Source: Berberis thunbergii
Lineage: Eukaryota; Streptophyta; Magnoliopsida; Ranunculales; Berberidaceae
Assembly (NCBI GenBank): GCA_003290165.1
Contig: QNQO01000798.1
Location: 124,001-188,000 of the forward strand
DNA length: 64,000 bases
Direction of reading: 5' to 3'
Below are positions 19,564 to 30,236 of this stretch, piece after piece (position 1 is the stretch's first letter; every line of letters starts with the position of its first letter). A program made the translations under genes and the position numbers. A model generated the notes under the pieces. The model was not told the DNA's origin and made no database searches. It was given only the letters and a program-made list of their open reading frames with translations.

Positions 19564-20481
19564 TCAACAATTGTCGACAGTAAGGGCTTTTAATCCACAA
19601 CAATCATAAGTGAGATGAAAATGATAGTCAGCAGCAGTATGACCTACCCTGTCACATATTCCACACTTGACGTCGAAATTAAAGGGCTTTAGGAGTCCTC
19701 CCGACTTGTCAGTGTTGCGTGCACCTTTGGGATCAATATTCCGCATAACAAAAGCTGCAGCATCAAGTATGGTGGATTTTCCAGTAGAGATCTCTTGCTG
19801 GCATTCATGATGAAACACAAGGGAGTAAACCTTGTTGAGTGGAAGAATAGGACCCATCAACAAAATTTGACCTCTAACAAAATTGTAGGCGTCAGTTAGC
19901 CCCATCACGAACTTGATCGAGTGTTGAGTGTGGATATATGCAAGAACGGTGTTCATGGTGTCGCTAGTGTCTTTAGCAAAACCAACCACAACATCCAATT
20001 CATCCCATAGAGCCTTCAATTTGGTAAAACAGGTACTCACATTCATCGTCCATTGAATGGATTCATGGATTTCAGATTCAATATGATAGATCTGCACATA
20101 ATTAGTTTGAGCATACCTTTCTTTCAAATCAGCCCATACATTATAGGCCAATTCACAGAACATGGCACTAGCCTGAAGGTAAGGTGAGATGGCGTTGTTG
20201 AGCCATGATTTCACCAAGTTGTTGCAACGATCCCATTGTAATAGTTCATCATTATTGGCTTTGTCGCCAAATTTCCTAATAGATCCATCAACAAAACTCA
20301 ATTTGTTTTTGGCTTTGAGAGTCATGGTCATCGCTCGACTCCATATGTTATTAGTAGGAGTGAGCGGCTGTGAAACAAGAGCCACACTAGGTTGATCGGA
20401 GTGGTGAAGAAAGTATGGGTGATGATGATTGTTGTAGGGTAAGGTGGTGGTGTGTGAACCACTATTTGTATTGTCGCCCAT
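19564..20481 (-). CDS. copia 2 gag polyprotein
   Basis: A 305-residue open frame, the best preserved retroelement protein in the window. Copia Gag packages element RNA in cytoplasmic particles. The amino part (residues about 35-75) has IWSRAMTMTLKAKNKLSFVDG, the gag-polypeptide (UBN2-type) start common in plant copia elements. The middle reads AYNVWADLKERYAQTN and SVSTCF-like capsid helices with LKALWDELD. Near residue 275 is a zinc-knuckle relative, CGICDRVGHTAADYHFH, where the final cysteine expected in CX2CX4HX4C has become tyrosine. The frame starts at an ATG and ends before the damaged protease. Whether it is still expressed is unknown. Confidence 0.8.
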   Translation of the reverse strand: MGDNTNSGSHTTTLPYNNHHHPYFLHHSDQPSVALVSQPLTPTNNIWSRAMTMTLKAKNKLSFVDGSIRKFGDKANNDELLQWDRCNNLVKSWLNNAISPYLQASAMFCELAYNVWADLKERYAQTNYVQIYHIESEIHESIQWTMNVSTCFTKLKALWDELDVVVGFAKDTSDTMNTVLAYIHTQHSIKFVMGLTDAYNFVRGQILLMGPILPLNKVYSLVFHHECQQEISTGKSTILDAAAFVMRNIDPKGARNTDKSGGLLKPFNFDVKCGICDRVGHTAADYHFHLTYDCCGLKALTVDNC

Positions 20482-21303
20482 GGTGGTGGCAGCTACATAG
20501 TTTATTGATTTTTAAAATCAGTTAAAAGTCAGAGCTTTTAAAATCAGTTGGCGTACCGACTGAATCTTGGGGTGCTAATAGCATGTGGGGTAGAAATATT
20601 GAATCTTGGAGGACAACTTGAGAGAAAATCGGGCCTTTCACTACTTTGAAGATCTCTGTTGTGTGATATGAATGAAGTTTATGAACGAAGTTTATTCCTT
20701 GGCAGATCTTGAGAACTTACTCATATAAGATTTGAGTGCAAGATCTGTGACTGATTAGGATGATTATTTGAGCTCTGCGTCTGTGAGTGTGAGAGAAACA
20801 AAGAGAAGAGAGTGATGAAATACTCCTTCGATATGTAATTTATTCCTTCTGGTCGTGTGCGCTAGAAAAGCTTGATTGCTGCGAGGGATAATGAGAAAGA
20901 TGAAGGCTTGAAGAAGGCGATCGTGCTGGTCGATATCTGGTTGGCTACGGTTCTGAAGATCTGTGAGCAATCGTGCAGTGGAAGAGGGGTTGGACGGCGA
21001 TGGGGTTTTGTGGCTGATAAGTGTGGGAAGTCGACGATGGTTGATCGAGATGGCTGATATGATGTTGTGTTGTGATGGATGAAGGGAGGAAGGTGATGGG
21101 CTCTCTGATTGGCGACGAACATAGATAAAGAAGGGTCTATGGTGAAGAAGGGTTGTTGTTGTTGCAAGCAAATAAAGAAGGGGTCTGATGGTAAAAAAGA
21201 GGTGTTGCTATTGGGAGAGTGCTCTGTGGATGGAAAGGAGTTTGATTCACCCGAGAAAGTGCGGCTAGGGTTTAGTTCAACAGAGAACCTTGCTCTGATA
21301 CCA
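20482..21303 (-). other. copia 2 leader and primer-binding site
   Basis: Directly inside the LTR the minus strand reads TGGTATCAGAGC (21303-21292), a perfect tRNA-iMet primer-binding site. The leader of about 800 bp contains open stretches on both strands that match nothing I know and change frame freely. I treat them as untranslated leader. Confidence 0.8.
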
Positions 21304-21501
21304 TGAAAAGAAAAATACACTAAGAATTGTATTGAATTGTTGTAATTATTCATTCACTGAATACAAGCTTATATAAGTTAACTCTAACATAACCTTGTGG
21401 AACTAGAAAATCTAAGACTTCTTATTGTATTCTGACTTTTCTAACACATTCTATACTGATTTTCCTATTCTGTAACACATGTACACTTTCTATATTTAAC
21501 A
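21304..21501 (-). repeat. 5' LTR of copia 2
   Basis: 198 bp, bounded TG...CA (TGAAAAGAAAAATA ... ATATTTAACA on the plus strand), abutting a perfect primer-binding site. No partner LTR is found in the window. Confidence 0.8.
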
Positions 21502-22110
21502 AACATCAGATGCGGTCAACACAACATTGAAGGCATTGGTTGGCGCACCTTTAGCCTCTAATGCCACAATTTGCTTGGTTGTTAGTGATTTCTCCCTTGA
21601 ATAGTTCTCATCAAGGATGTGTTTTCCCATTGAAAGAAGTAGAGATGATGATATCTTGGTCTAGGGGTAAACTTTCTAGGTGTTTTTCCACCAAGTAGAG
21701 CTGATGGAGTTTGGGGCTTTGATGAATAGATTGAATACAAAAAATCAGATACTATAGCCTTTTGCGATGGCTTGAAATTGCCATACCAAATGAGATCACA
21801 GAGATCTTGCTTGAAAGAAGTGCCCCATTGTGATATTTCATCATCATTTGATTCTCACTATAGAACCCTTTTAGCCAGCTTGGGAAACTGGCCTGGTTTT
21901 CAAGCCTGGGGGCCCCTCCTCTTTAAATACACAACTCCAAAACACCTTTTGGAAGAGGGGCAAAAATGTAATTTTTTGCCAAGCGAGCAAACCAGGCTAA
22001 TTTCCCAGGCCGGCTAGAATTTTCGTTCTCACTATCACCGGCTACTCTCTGCCCAACTAAAGAAAAACTGAATAAAGAGACTACAAGGAGGATTTGTACT
22101 AGTAGCAAAT
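21502..22110 (-). pseudogene. EXORDIUM-like pseudogene, 5' half
   Basis: The minus strand reads LLVQILLVVSLFSFSLVGQR (signal peptide), GDSEN and [16 protein letters not shown], then the family segment through [20 protein letters not shown] codons with frameshifts, down to a piece equivalent to 'LTASDV' near 21510. The start ATG is lost. A MITE (21862-22025) splits the frame shortly after the signal peptide, and the copia 2 LTR cuts off everything beyond about residue 150. It resembles the intact gene at 8919-9863 and could be a paralogue or the 5' part of a rearranged duplicate. Confidence 0.8.
21862..22025. mobile_element. Short MITE in the EXORDIUM pseudogene, Mutator-like
   Basis: Direct repeats TTCTCACTAT (21852-21861 and 22026-22035) flank 164 bp. 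The insert has terminal inverted repeats of about 40 bp. The left end, AGAACCCTTTTAGCCAGC then TTGGGAAACTGGCCTGG, matches the complement of the right end, ...TAGCCGGCCTGGGAAATTAG. Removing it rejoins pseudogene codons GDSEN and MMMKYHNG. A 9-10-bp duplication and long inverted repeats suggest the Mutator superfamily. Confidence 0.8.
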
Positions 22111-23010
22111 TTGTGAAGTGGTGAAGAATAATCTATGACGTTTGAAGTAAGAATGAGATTACGAGAGACTGATGAGAGTAGTGGTGAGGCTAGCTTGTAT
22201 TTATAGTTGATTCAATTTATGACACAGAAGACACAAGTGTTGAAACGACTCAAGGAGTGAAAATTAGATGAACATAACTGAAGGCACCAATACAATATCA
22301 TACAATACTCATCTTCTTCTTTACCCAAAAGAGGCTCCAACAAATAAGGGTTGCCCATGAACATGAAACGTGCTGCCTTGGCTTCGTGGATGCTTCTCTT
22401 GCTTGTTGTTAACAGTGATGATGGGTGGAGGAGCCAACTGGCTGTCAGTCATGCTAGCATTTCTAAACTAAATTGACAGCTGAACACTAAACATGGGGTT
22501 GTGACTTGTGAGCAACACACTTTGCAATTCTAGAGAAACCAGTTTTGACTTTTACAATCAAGTGACACTCCCCACTAAATGTTAATTAACATGTTCAACC
22601 GGTAGGCCGAGGGTGATGATAGAAAGAACAGAAAAAAAAAATCCTAACAATTTTTACATAGCATCCAATATTGTAGTGTTTGTTGTGTTGTTCTCTTTGT
22701 AAATTTTGAAAAAAAATCATATACATGAAGTCCAAGTGAGAGAATGCCTGCATGCAGGGCTGGCCCTGGTGTCTTGCAAACTCAAAATAATGTATATACA
22801 TTTTTCTTAATCAAAATAATGTGGTCCCTTTTATAAATAAAAAAAAAACTAAGTCGAAGTTTGAACCACAAAATTATGACCACAACTTCAAACTATGATA
22901 ACAAGATAATTAAGACAAAACTCTTTTAACTTATATAGGCAGCCCAAAATATGGAGAGAAAAAAATCATATTGGTGGTTTTGGTTGAACTGAGTATGCAT
23001 TCAAGGAAGC
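22111..23010. other. Intergenic sequence, no gene seen
   Basis: This AT-rich stretch has no recognisable exon. GCAGGGCTGGCCCTGG near 22755-22770 resembles a hAT-type terminus, but no partner end is visible. Confidence 0.4.
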
Positions 23011-23239
23011 TAAGGGTACGTTTCATTAGCCATGTTCATTGAAAAATAAAATCCATTTTCTTTGTTATGCAGATTTTTGTTGTTTGGTTTTCTATTTACT
23101 GATAAGAAATTGATTCTTCATAGGATTGTTTTCCCACTGTTCATGGAAATCTAAGACTGAGGGGAAGGCCACGAAATCAAATTCATGGAAATGATTTGAA
23201 TTTCCATGTATATTTTCTGCGCAACCAAACATACCCTAA
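23011..23239. mobile_element. MITE-like element
   Basis: The left end TAAGGGTACGTTTCATTA and right end CAACCAAACATACCCTAA form an imperfect inverted repeat of the AGGGTRYGTTT type, widespread in plant Tourist/hAT MITEs. The interior of about 190 bp has no coding sequence. A target duplication is not clear. Confidence 0.5.
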
Positions 23240-23581
23240 AATGTTTCAATCGAAGGAAGAATCATCGAGTCCTTATACATATGGGAATTACTGTTCGTAC
23301 CCACAATTTCCTTTTTTCACAACCATATGAAACTTTTCATTTTTTCTTCAAAAAATTATTCACACGCCCACATATAAGTCAAAGTTTTTATATAAAGAAA
23401 GAGAGTTTCAGTAGGGTTTCCTCTAAAAAAAAAAAAATTGTATTTCACTAAAGAATCCTTCCTCCCTCTCCAACTAATCCGACCAACTATTCACTCATTT
23501 TATTTCCCTCCCTATCTCTGTTGGAGCTTCTCCTCTCTACCCCAAATGCTTTTTCTCTCCCTCTAAAGGGTTCATTAGACC

Positions 23582-23598
23582 ACTCTCTCTCACTCTCA

Positions 23599-23630
<32 letters not shown>

Positions 23631-23640
23631 ATCTCTCTCC
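23582..23640. repeat. (CT)n microsatellite
   Basis: A run of CT units with a few A interruptions. The ORF just after it (23642-23863) matches no family I know. The preceding stretch 23240-23581 shows no gene. Confidence 0.9.
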
Positions 23641-23809
23641 GATGAAATTCTCAAATTCATTATCGCATGGAAGGTTTCCCTGTTTTGAACTAGACACAAA
23701 TCTGTTATACCAAGCCAACAAGGGTCGAACAACCATTTTCCAACTCCTCAGTCCTCTTGGTGTAATAGATGTGATGATACATAAAAACGGTCACATCCTT
23801 AAGCCATAC

Positions 23810-24490
23810 ACGTGTCATGATGTTCTCGAAGAAATACGATCCCTAGCATTAGCCCAACACTGATCCGGCCCAATTGGTTTCAAGCCCGCCTAGTTCAGTC
23901 CGCCAGACGGACCCAGACTCTTACAGCATGCTAGGCCCACACGTCTCTCAACTATCCTCAATACCCGTAAGTCCTACTAAGGCAAGTATCTCGAGGATCA
24001 ACTTCAAAGGGGTAATTACAACGGCTCTTTGCTTCCAACTAGGAAGCAAATACCAGAGTACATTCCACATAGGGTAACTCCCTTCTACGAATTGCTCTTA
24101 GATTGGAAACTATCTCCCACGTATCTAGAAGCACAAGGCTAACATGAAACTTCCCTCTTACAGCACGACTACTAATTAGATAAAGATCTCCACGAAGATC
24201 TCCTTCCTAAACTATGCCTACGATGGCCTGGTGGAACCAGAACTCTTGTACTATAAATAAGAATTGAGGTTGGTAAGCTAAGGTACGCTACAAAGTCTCT
24301 ATTTACAGTATTACGCATTCCTCAGATCCTTGTCTGACTTTAGCATCAAAGTGTCATCGGCCACCACATCGGTGGTCCGTGGATCACGTGCGTTACATGT
24401 ACAGTTTAGCAGGTCAGCGAGACTAGGTCAAAGCAGGGAGCGGAAAACAACTGCATCAATTTGGCACTGTTCGTGGGGCCAACAAATTTC
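23810..24490 (+). repeat. Gypsy-type LTR remnant with primer-site-like sequence
   Basis: The region has the look of a plant Ty3/gypsy LTR: less AT-rich than its surroundings, a TATA box (CTATAAATAAG near 24251) about 220 bp before the end, and TTGGCACTGTTCGTGGGG from 24471, similar to the TGGCGCC...GTGGGG site that follows the 5' LTR of several plant gypsy lineages. Exact ends are uncertain. No gypsy coding region follows; copia 3 sequence begins instead. Confidence 0.5.
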
Positions 24491-25830
24491 TAAACTTTTC
24501 ACTAGCGTCGTCTCCTTTCAAAACCCAGAGAGATGGTCCAAATACTCATTTGAAACAACAGGGTTTACATGTTTAGGTGTTTATACTATAGGTCCAAATA
24601 CACCACTTTTTCAAGAGAATTCAATTCTGCTTAAATAACATATTTCCATTTTGGCCAATCATTTCATTATCGACATTCATAGATGCTAAATGGTTCAATA
24701 TCATTACAAAGATCATTCCTCTTTCATATTTTGGTAGCTACCATATGTACAAATATGTCATCGATGACCATTACATTTCGATTCCACATTTCTCCTTAAT
24801 GTATTGAGATCTCATTATTGTCAGGTACCTAAGTCTTTTCGGGGGCCTTTCGAATCACTTCAGGGATATGATTAATCACTTCAACAGCGTTAGGTAATGC
24901 TACTGTTTGAGCCATAACCTCTACAGGAGTGTTATGTAATATTATTGATGAAGCCATAACCTATTCAGGAGCGTTATGTATTGCTACTGCTCGAACCATA
25001 ACCTCTTTAGAAGTATTATCTAATGCTACTTTTGGAGCTTCATGTACAACTTCTACTGGAGCTTGTACAACTTCTGCAAAAGTTTCAATAATTGTTGCTT
25101 CGAGAGCATTAGGACATGATTTTTATTCATTCTCCTTTTTCGAGAAATTGAATCTTTGGAACCCATAGGTTTGCCACGCTTCTAGCATGCAATAGATTCA
25201 TTGGCTGCTTTATTCAAAATTTTCCCTTCAAGGACACAAAGAGGTCTGCCACGCTTCTGGCATGCAACAGATTCATTAGTTGCCTTATTCGAAGTTTGCC
25301 CTTCAGAGTCACAAATACGAGTAGGTACATTCATACCTGGCACATGTGACTTTGTTATTTTTGTTGTATTATTAAATGAATCTGTTAATTGATTTGCAAT
25401 TGCCTGAATATGTAATATTCTCCGTAGCTCATTATCACATTGGGGTGTTTTATGGTCGAAATGAGACAATGTGGAAGTATTCAATGATAATTCACACCGT
25501 TCTTTTTCTATTTGTTGTTGTGTAAGGATGTGTCTATCTTCCCCTAATGGTGGGAATATAGTTTCATCAAAATGACAATCTACAAATCTAGCAGTAAAAA
25601 GTCGTCAGTTAACGGTTCGAGATAACGGATAATAGAAGGGGAGTCAAAACCGACATAAATGCCTAAGCGGCCTTAATGATCCATCTTAGTGTTTGTTGGG
25701 ATGGTATAGGAACATGTACAACACAACCAAACTTTCGTAAATGTGAAATATTTGGTTGACAACCCATCACAAGTTGTAAAGTTGAATACAAATGCTATGA
25801 AGTGGGTCGAAAGCGAAGCAATGTTGCAGC

Positions 25831-26412
25831 TTACAAGATTGCATGTCTCCAAGAACTAGTAGGCAGTTGAGGCTGCATAAGTAAAGACCTAGCAACAAAT
25901 TGTAAACGCTTAATTAGCGATTCTGCTAAACCATTCTGTGGATGTTCATGTGGGACCGAGTGCTCAATATCAATCCCTATGGAAAAGCAAAAGTCATTAA
26001 ACACTTGTGAATTTTGCTGCATTATCAAGACGAATAGACTTAATAGGATGGTTTGGGAATTGGGCGCTAAGTTTAATAATTTGCATTAGAAATTACAGAA
26101 GGAAAGAAGACACATGTAAGACAATCTAGTGGAAGCGTTTATTAAAACCATGTAATATCTAAAAGGTACACTAGCAGGATGAATTGGTCCATAGATGTCA
26201 CCTTGTATTCTTTGTAAGAATGATAGTAACTCAATAGCAACCTTAAAAGGGTGTGGTCTAGTAATAAGTTTACATTGTGAACAAGGAATACATAAGTATC
26301 CACTAGGGATGTGAAATTGAGTGTGTGCTAAGGGATGGCCATTAGAGTTCTCAATAATTTTCTTCAACACGGTGGATCCAAGATGACCCAAACGGTAATA
26401 CCAAAAAAACAA
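25831..26412 (-). pseudogene. copia 3 integrase remnant
   Basis: 26412-26086 reads YRLGHLGSTVLKKIIENSNG, then a CIPCSQCK zinc-binding part and GDIYGPIHPAS. 26028-25831 reads FNDFCFSIGIDIEHSVPHEH, then PQNGLAESLIKRLQ with the catalytic Glu. Between them a stop and a short loss remove the second Asp region. A gap of about 60 bp near 26040-26085 changes frame. Confidence 0.8.
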
Positions 26413-26576
26413 AGTGTGTGGATCTATTGGTTTGCGACATGCCTTAAGCTTCTGGCTTAAAATGGCATGTGATTAAATAGTACTAATGGTTGTACAACAT
26501 TGTCCCAAGGAGATAATGAAAAAATTTTCTCTGGTATGAGCTTATGGCTTCCTACACTAGATATGATGCATAAATA

Positions 26577-26768
26577 TTATTTCTTCCCTTCATTAGTTGT
26601 TTCAATATGATACCCATTGAAACGAATATCCTTAAAACTAAGAAGGTTTCTACTGGAACTGCTTGAATATAAGGCATTTGGAATAAACAAATGGGTACCA
26701 TTTGGTAATGTCAAGTGAGCTCTACTAGAGCCTTCAATTATTTGCATGGATCTAGCTATGGTAGACAC
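26577..26768 (-). pseudogene. copia 3 protease-integrase spacer
   Basis: HLTLPNGTHLFIPNALYSSS, then LLSFKDIRFNGYHIETTNEG, is the conserved stretch between protease and integrase in this copia lineage. The protease active site upstream (26770-27100) is not readable. Confidence 0.7.
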
Positions 26769-27110
26769 CTTTTGTGTTGTATTGTCTAATGATGAAATCT
26801 TTTTGCAACTTTATAATATTGTATGTGTAGTGGCATTGTCAAGCAAACAAATATCATCATCCAACATTTGCATGTCAACAATCTACGAGTCTAATAAACA
26901 GATATCCATACCTTTAAATAATAAACATATAAGTAGTCAACAATCTACGAGTCTATATATAATTGTAGGCAAACTATGTATATCTTACAAATAACAAGGT
27001 CATATTACAACACATCATTATAAAGATGTCTTGTCAACATCTTGGAAAAAGTCTGAAAAGTCTAAATGAGTAACAGTGACTGGATATTCAGATGTATTAC
27101 CATTATCTTC

Positions 27111-28060
27111 TCATTGCTTCAAATTTGTCTCTTTGGTTTTAATGGAAGCTCGATATTTTTCTACTACCTTTTTTGGTGCACGACAAACACATGACCAATA
27201 TCCAAATTTACTACATCTATGACAAGTATCATCTCTAGAAGGATTTTCAGCATCTTTCGTATGAATTTTATCATCTTTTCGGGCGGGAGCTTTGGACAAT
27301 TTTTGGTAAGTGTTTTGATTACCTCTGTTAGGGTAACCACATCTACTGGAGTAATTGTTATAACCACTTCTGCTGGAGTGATCATTGTGGCTACCTCTTT
27401 CGGAGTTACCACCTCTGATGAAGTATTTATTCTCACCACATCCCCTGCCTTGACCCTTTTGAGAGCTATAGTTGGCATTTGCTTCTGAAAATTCCATGGA
27501 ACTAGATGGTCTGGCCTTATGATTTATCATTAAAACCTTATCATTTTCTTCTACTATGAGGAGACAAGTCACTAATTTAGAGTAATTAGTAAAGTGACGT
27601 TCTTGGTATTGCTGTTGCAGGAGCACACTTGATGCAGGAAAGGTAGATAATGTTTTTCAATCATGTGAGCATTTGTCACATTTTCACCACAAAACTTAAG
27701 ACGAGAAATGATATTAAACATTGCAGAATTATATTATGACATTGTCTTAAAATCTTGAAATATTAAGTTTAACCACTCATTATGCCAAGAGGGTGTATGA
27801 CCATCTTTTGGTGCTCATATCTGTCCTTTGAGGATTTCCATAAAACTAAAGGATCTTCCTCAGTGAGATATTCATTTTTTAGGTCATCATGAATATGGTG
27901 ACGTAAGAAAATAAGTGCAGATGTTTTCTCTTCATATATTGCATTTCCTTCTATAATAGCATCACCTAATTTCTTAGCTTGTAAATGAAGTTTAGCATCA
28001 AGCTCTCAGGGCATATAATTTTCTCCATTAACAACTAGAGCTTGAAACTCAAGTTTTGCG
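27111..28060 (-). pseudogene. copia 3 gag remnant
   Basis: The frame 27626-27111 carries the gag carboxyl half, with a Gly/Ser/Asn-rich stretch (RSGYNNYSSRCGYPNRGNQN) and a zinc knuckle, CHRCSKFGYWSCVC, in which the His of CX2CX4HX4C is replaced. Capsid-like fragments extend upstream to about 28060 with stops. The Gly/Asn-rich segment is encoded by short degenerate tandem repeats. Confidence 0.7.
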
Positions 28061-28381
28061 AGATTTTACATCTATCAGAAACCATGTATAGATGACACAC
28101 GTAAATAATGTTTTCATAAAACTTTAGATAAAAAATGTGAAACAGATAGCATGTATTTTCACAAGATATATATAATATCTTAGACTTATACTAATATGAA
28201 TCAGGATGCAATATGAAATTAATTCGAGGTAGAGATACGTACATCTAAAAAGATCGGATTGAAAAGAAAACCAAAGTAAATAATAGTGTCTGTTAGTTAG
28301 AATTACTCGTGATTAAGGTTCGTCGAATCGAAAACCAAAGAAAATATGATCGGCTCAGTGGTTAGAATTGTGCTGATAACG

Positions 28382-28646
28382 TGTTGTAACTCTGTCAACC
28401 ATTCAAGGTGATGTAACTCTGTTAAATATTCAAGGTGATGTAACTTTGTTACATTCTCAAATAATGAATCATTTCATTACTTTCGTATCTTATTTACAAA
28501 ATGATACAAGCCTATTTATAAGCAAATAGAAATTCATTTGATGATAACACATGGAAAGAAAACATGTGCCACCTCATGCTTAGGTGATATCCACCAAGCT
28601 TATCTATTCTTCTACATTCTTCTTTATTCTTCTAGAGTATTCTACA
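28382..28646 (-). repeat. 5' LTR of copia 3
   Basis: 265 bp, TG...CA bounded (TGTTGTAACTCTG ... AGTATTCTACA on the plus strand). The adjoining minus-strand sequence TTATCAGCAC just inside it (about 28378-28369) matches the primer-site style of some plant copia elements. The start contains three tandem phrases of the type GGTGATGTAACTCTGTTA. Confidence 0.65.
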
Positions 28647-30236
28647 ATATGGTTAGAATTATTTGTTAATTTGTATTGTGGTGAATTGATTTTTTTTTAT
28701 AAAACTTGTTTATTTTTGTTTGTCGATTATAGTTGATAATTTCATATTTATTTTTGTTTCTTTGTTTTTAGGGTTAGTTTGATAATGTAGGTTATTGTTG
28801 TTATTATTTGTTGATTATTTAAATTCACTTATAAGTTCACAACATGCATAGGTTTTTTTATGGATGTAACAAATTTTGATATGTCTCAAGATGATATTGA
28901 CAAACCTGAAATTAGTTCAAGCCTATTTGGAATAGACCAACCTTCTAGAGGTAACCATTGTCTTAATAATTTTCTTCATTAAATTATTTAATATATGATT
29001 TTAATTATAATTTTTTGATTTACTTAATGTAGATGGGAAGGTCGTTACAAACGAAGAGACGGTGAGGCTAATCGTGAATGCAACAATCATGGAAAGGAAA
29101 GAGCATTGGAGAAGATAGCCGATGATGACGACTTTTTTTTTCTTTTGAAAGAGGGACGATTAATTCCTGTATAACCATTTTCAAGTTTATTGTTTTTCCT
29201 AACATAAAGAACAAATATAAACAAAACGCCTAGACCAAAACTAAATGTACTTAACATCAAACTAAATGTACTAAAACAGAACACTTAGACCAAAACTGAA
29301 CACCTAGAAGAATCAAACATCAACATTACATCCTCTTAGTTCTTTTGTCAATGTTGCATTGAAGTGATATTTTCATGCATATTCTTGGTTCCAACTTCAC
29401 TTCCTCCACTACTTTCTTCACCATTGTCAACACTTCATCCACCATAACCACCACTTCCTCCACCATAACCACCACCTAGAGCACTCCATTGCTCTTAATC
29501 TTCGTATTCCAAGGTCATAGGCGTACACATTCATTGTAGCAAGTCACATACTTTCTTTTGCCTCCAAACAAGATTACTTATCAACATTTCCGCCTTCACC
29601 AATAGATACCTTGAGCAACTTAAGAACCTCATCCACCGCCTTATTTTGCAAGGAAACATTTGATCGTAGTCAAAACAATGAAATTTTGTATTTGACATGT
29701 ATGCAATTTTGCTCAAGTATAGTTAATTTACTGTATTGTTCGATAGAAACAATTGTTTTCTTATGAGATGAGTTATCATATTTTTCGGTGGTTGGACGAA
29801 ATGATGGCTAATGTCATGAAACCACTCCATAGTCTTTACTGCACTCCCATTGATGCTTCACTGGTACACCTTGGTTGTCACTTGACACAAGATGATTCTC
29901 CTAAGTTTCAGCAAACGACGACAATATCTCATGTTTACCTGAGTAATTCTTGCTGAATCAACATCTATTCTTCTTTTTTGCTTGAATAGCGGGATTTGAG
30001 ATCACATATATTTTTTCCATTTGTCTCATCACTCTATCTAGGTGAAAGGATTCTTCGATGTCGGGGCAAAACAAACAGGCTTAGAACCATGTGATGTTAT
30101 GTCCGAATATGTTGGGGCAAAACAGACAGCTTTAGAACCATGTGATGCTATGCAGCGGAATTCTTCGCTTAAATTTTACATAAGGCAGACATTGTTTCAC
30201 ACCACCTAAAGTATTGTCTCACACCACCATATCAAC
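28647..30236. other. Unassigned region with a possible degraded gene
   Basis: On the plus strand 28863-28952 reads MDVTNFDMSQDDIDKPEISS, then SLFGIDQPSR followed by GTAACC, and a possible next exon starts near 29033. I cannot name the family; it may be a degraded transposon-associated protein. The minus strand at 29320-29500 encodes a short Gly/Ser-rich stretch. A direct repeat of about 51 bp, TTGGGGCAAAACAGACAG-like, lies at about 30060-30160. Confidence 0.3.

Larger units (their letters stand above)
18111..21501 (-). mobile_element. Ty1/copia retrotransposon (copia 2), 3' end lost
   Basis: On the minus strand: 5' LTR (21501-21304), primer site, long leader, an open gag frame, then damaged protease, RT and RNase H pieces. 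Integrase is almost entirely missing between about 19100 and 18960. The 3' LTR is not visible; the element ends near the hAT family-2 copy. It interrupts the EXORDIUM pseudogene that begins at 21502. Confidence 0.85.
24500..28646 (-). mobile_element. Ty1/copia retrotransposon (copia 3), 3' half lost
   Basis: On the minus strand: an LTR (28646-28382), gag with a zinc knuckle, protease region and integrase are recognisable, then the integrase-RT linker (25500-24650). RT, RNase H and the 3' LTR are absent, and the element is cut near the gypsy LTR ending at about 24490. Many stops are present. It is a different copia lineage from copia 1 and 2, judged by its primer site and gag. Confidence 0.8.

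Noticed and set aside
20764..21353. Ser/His/Pro-rich ORFs on the minus strand
   Set aside because: They lie in the untranslated leader of copia 2, change frame freely and carry no domain.
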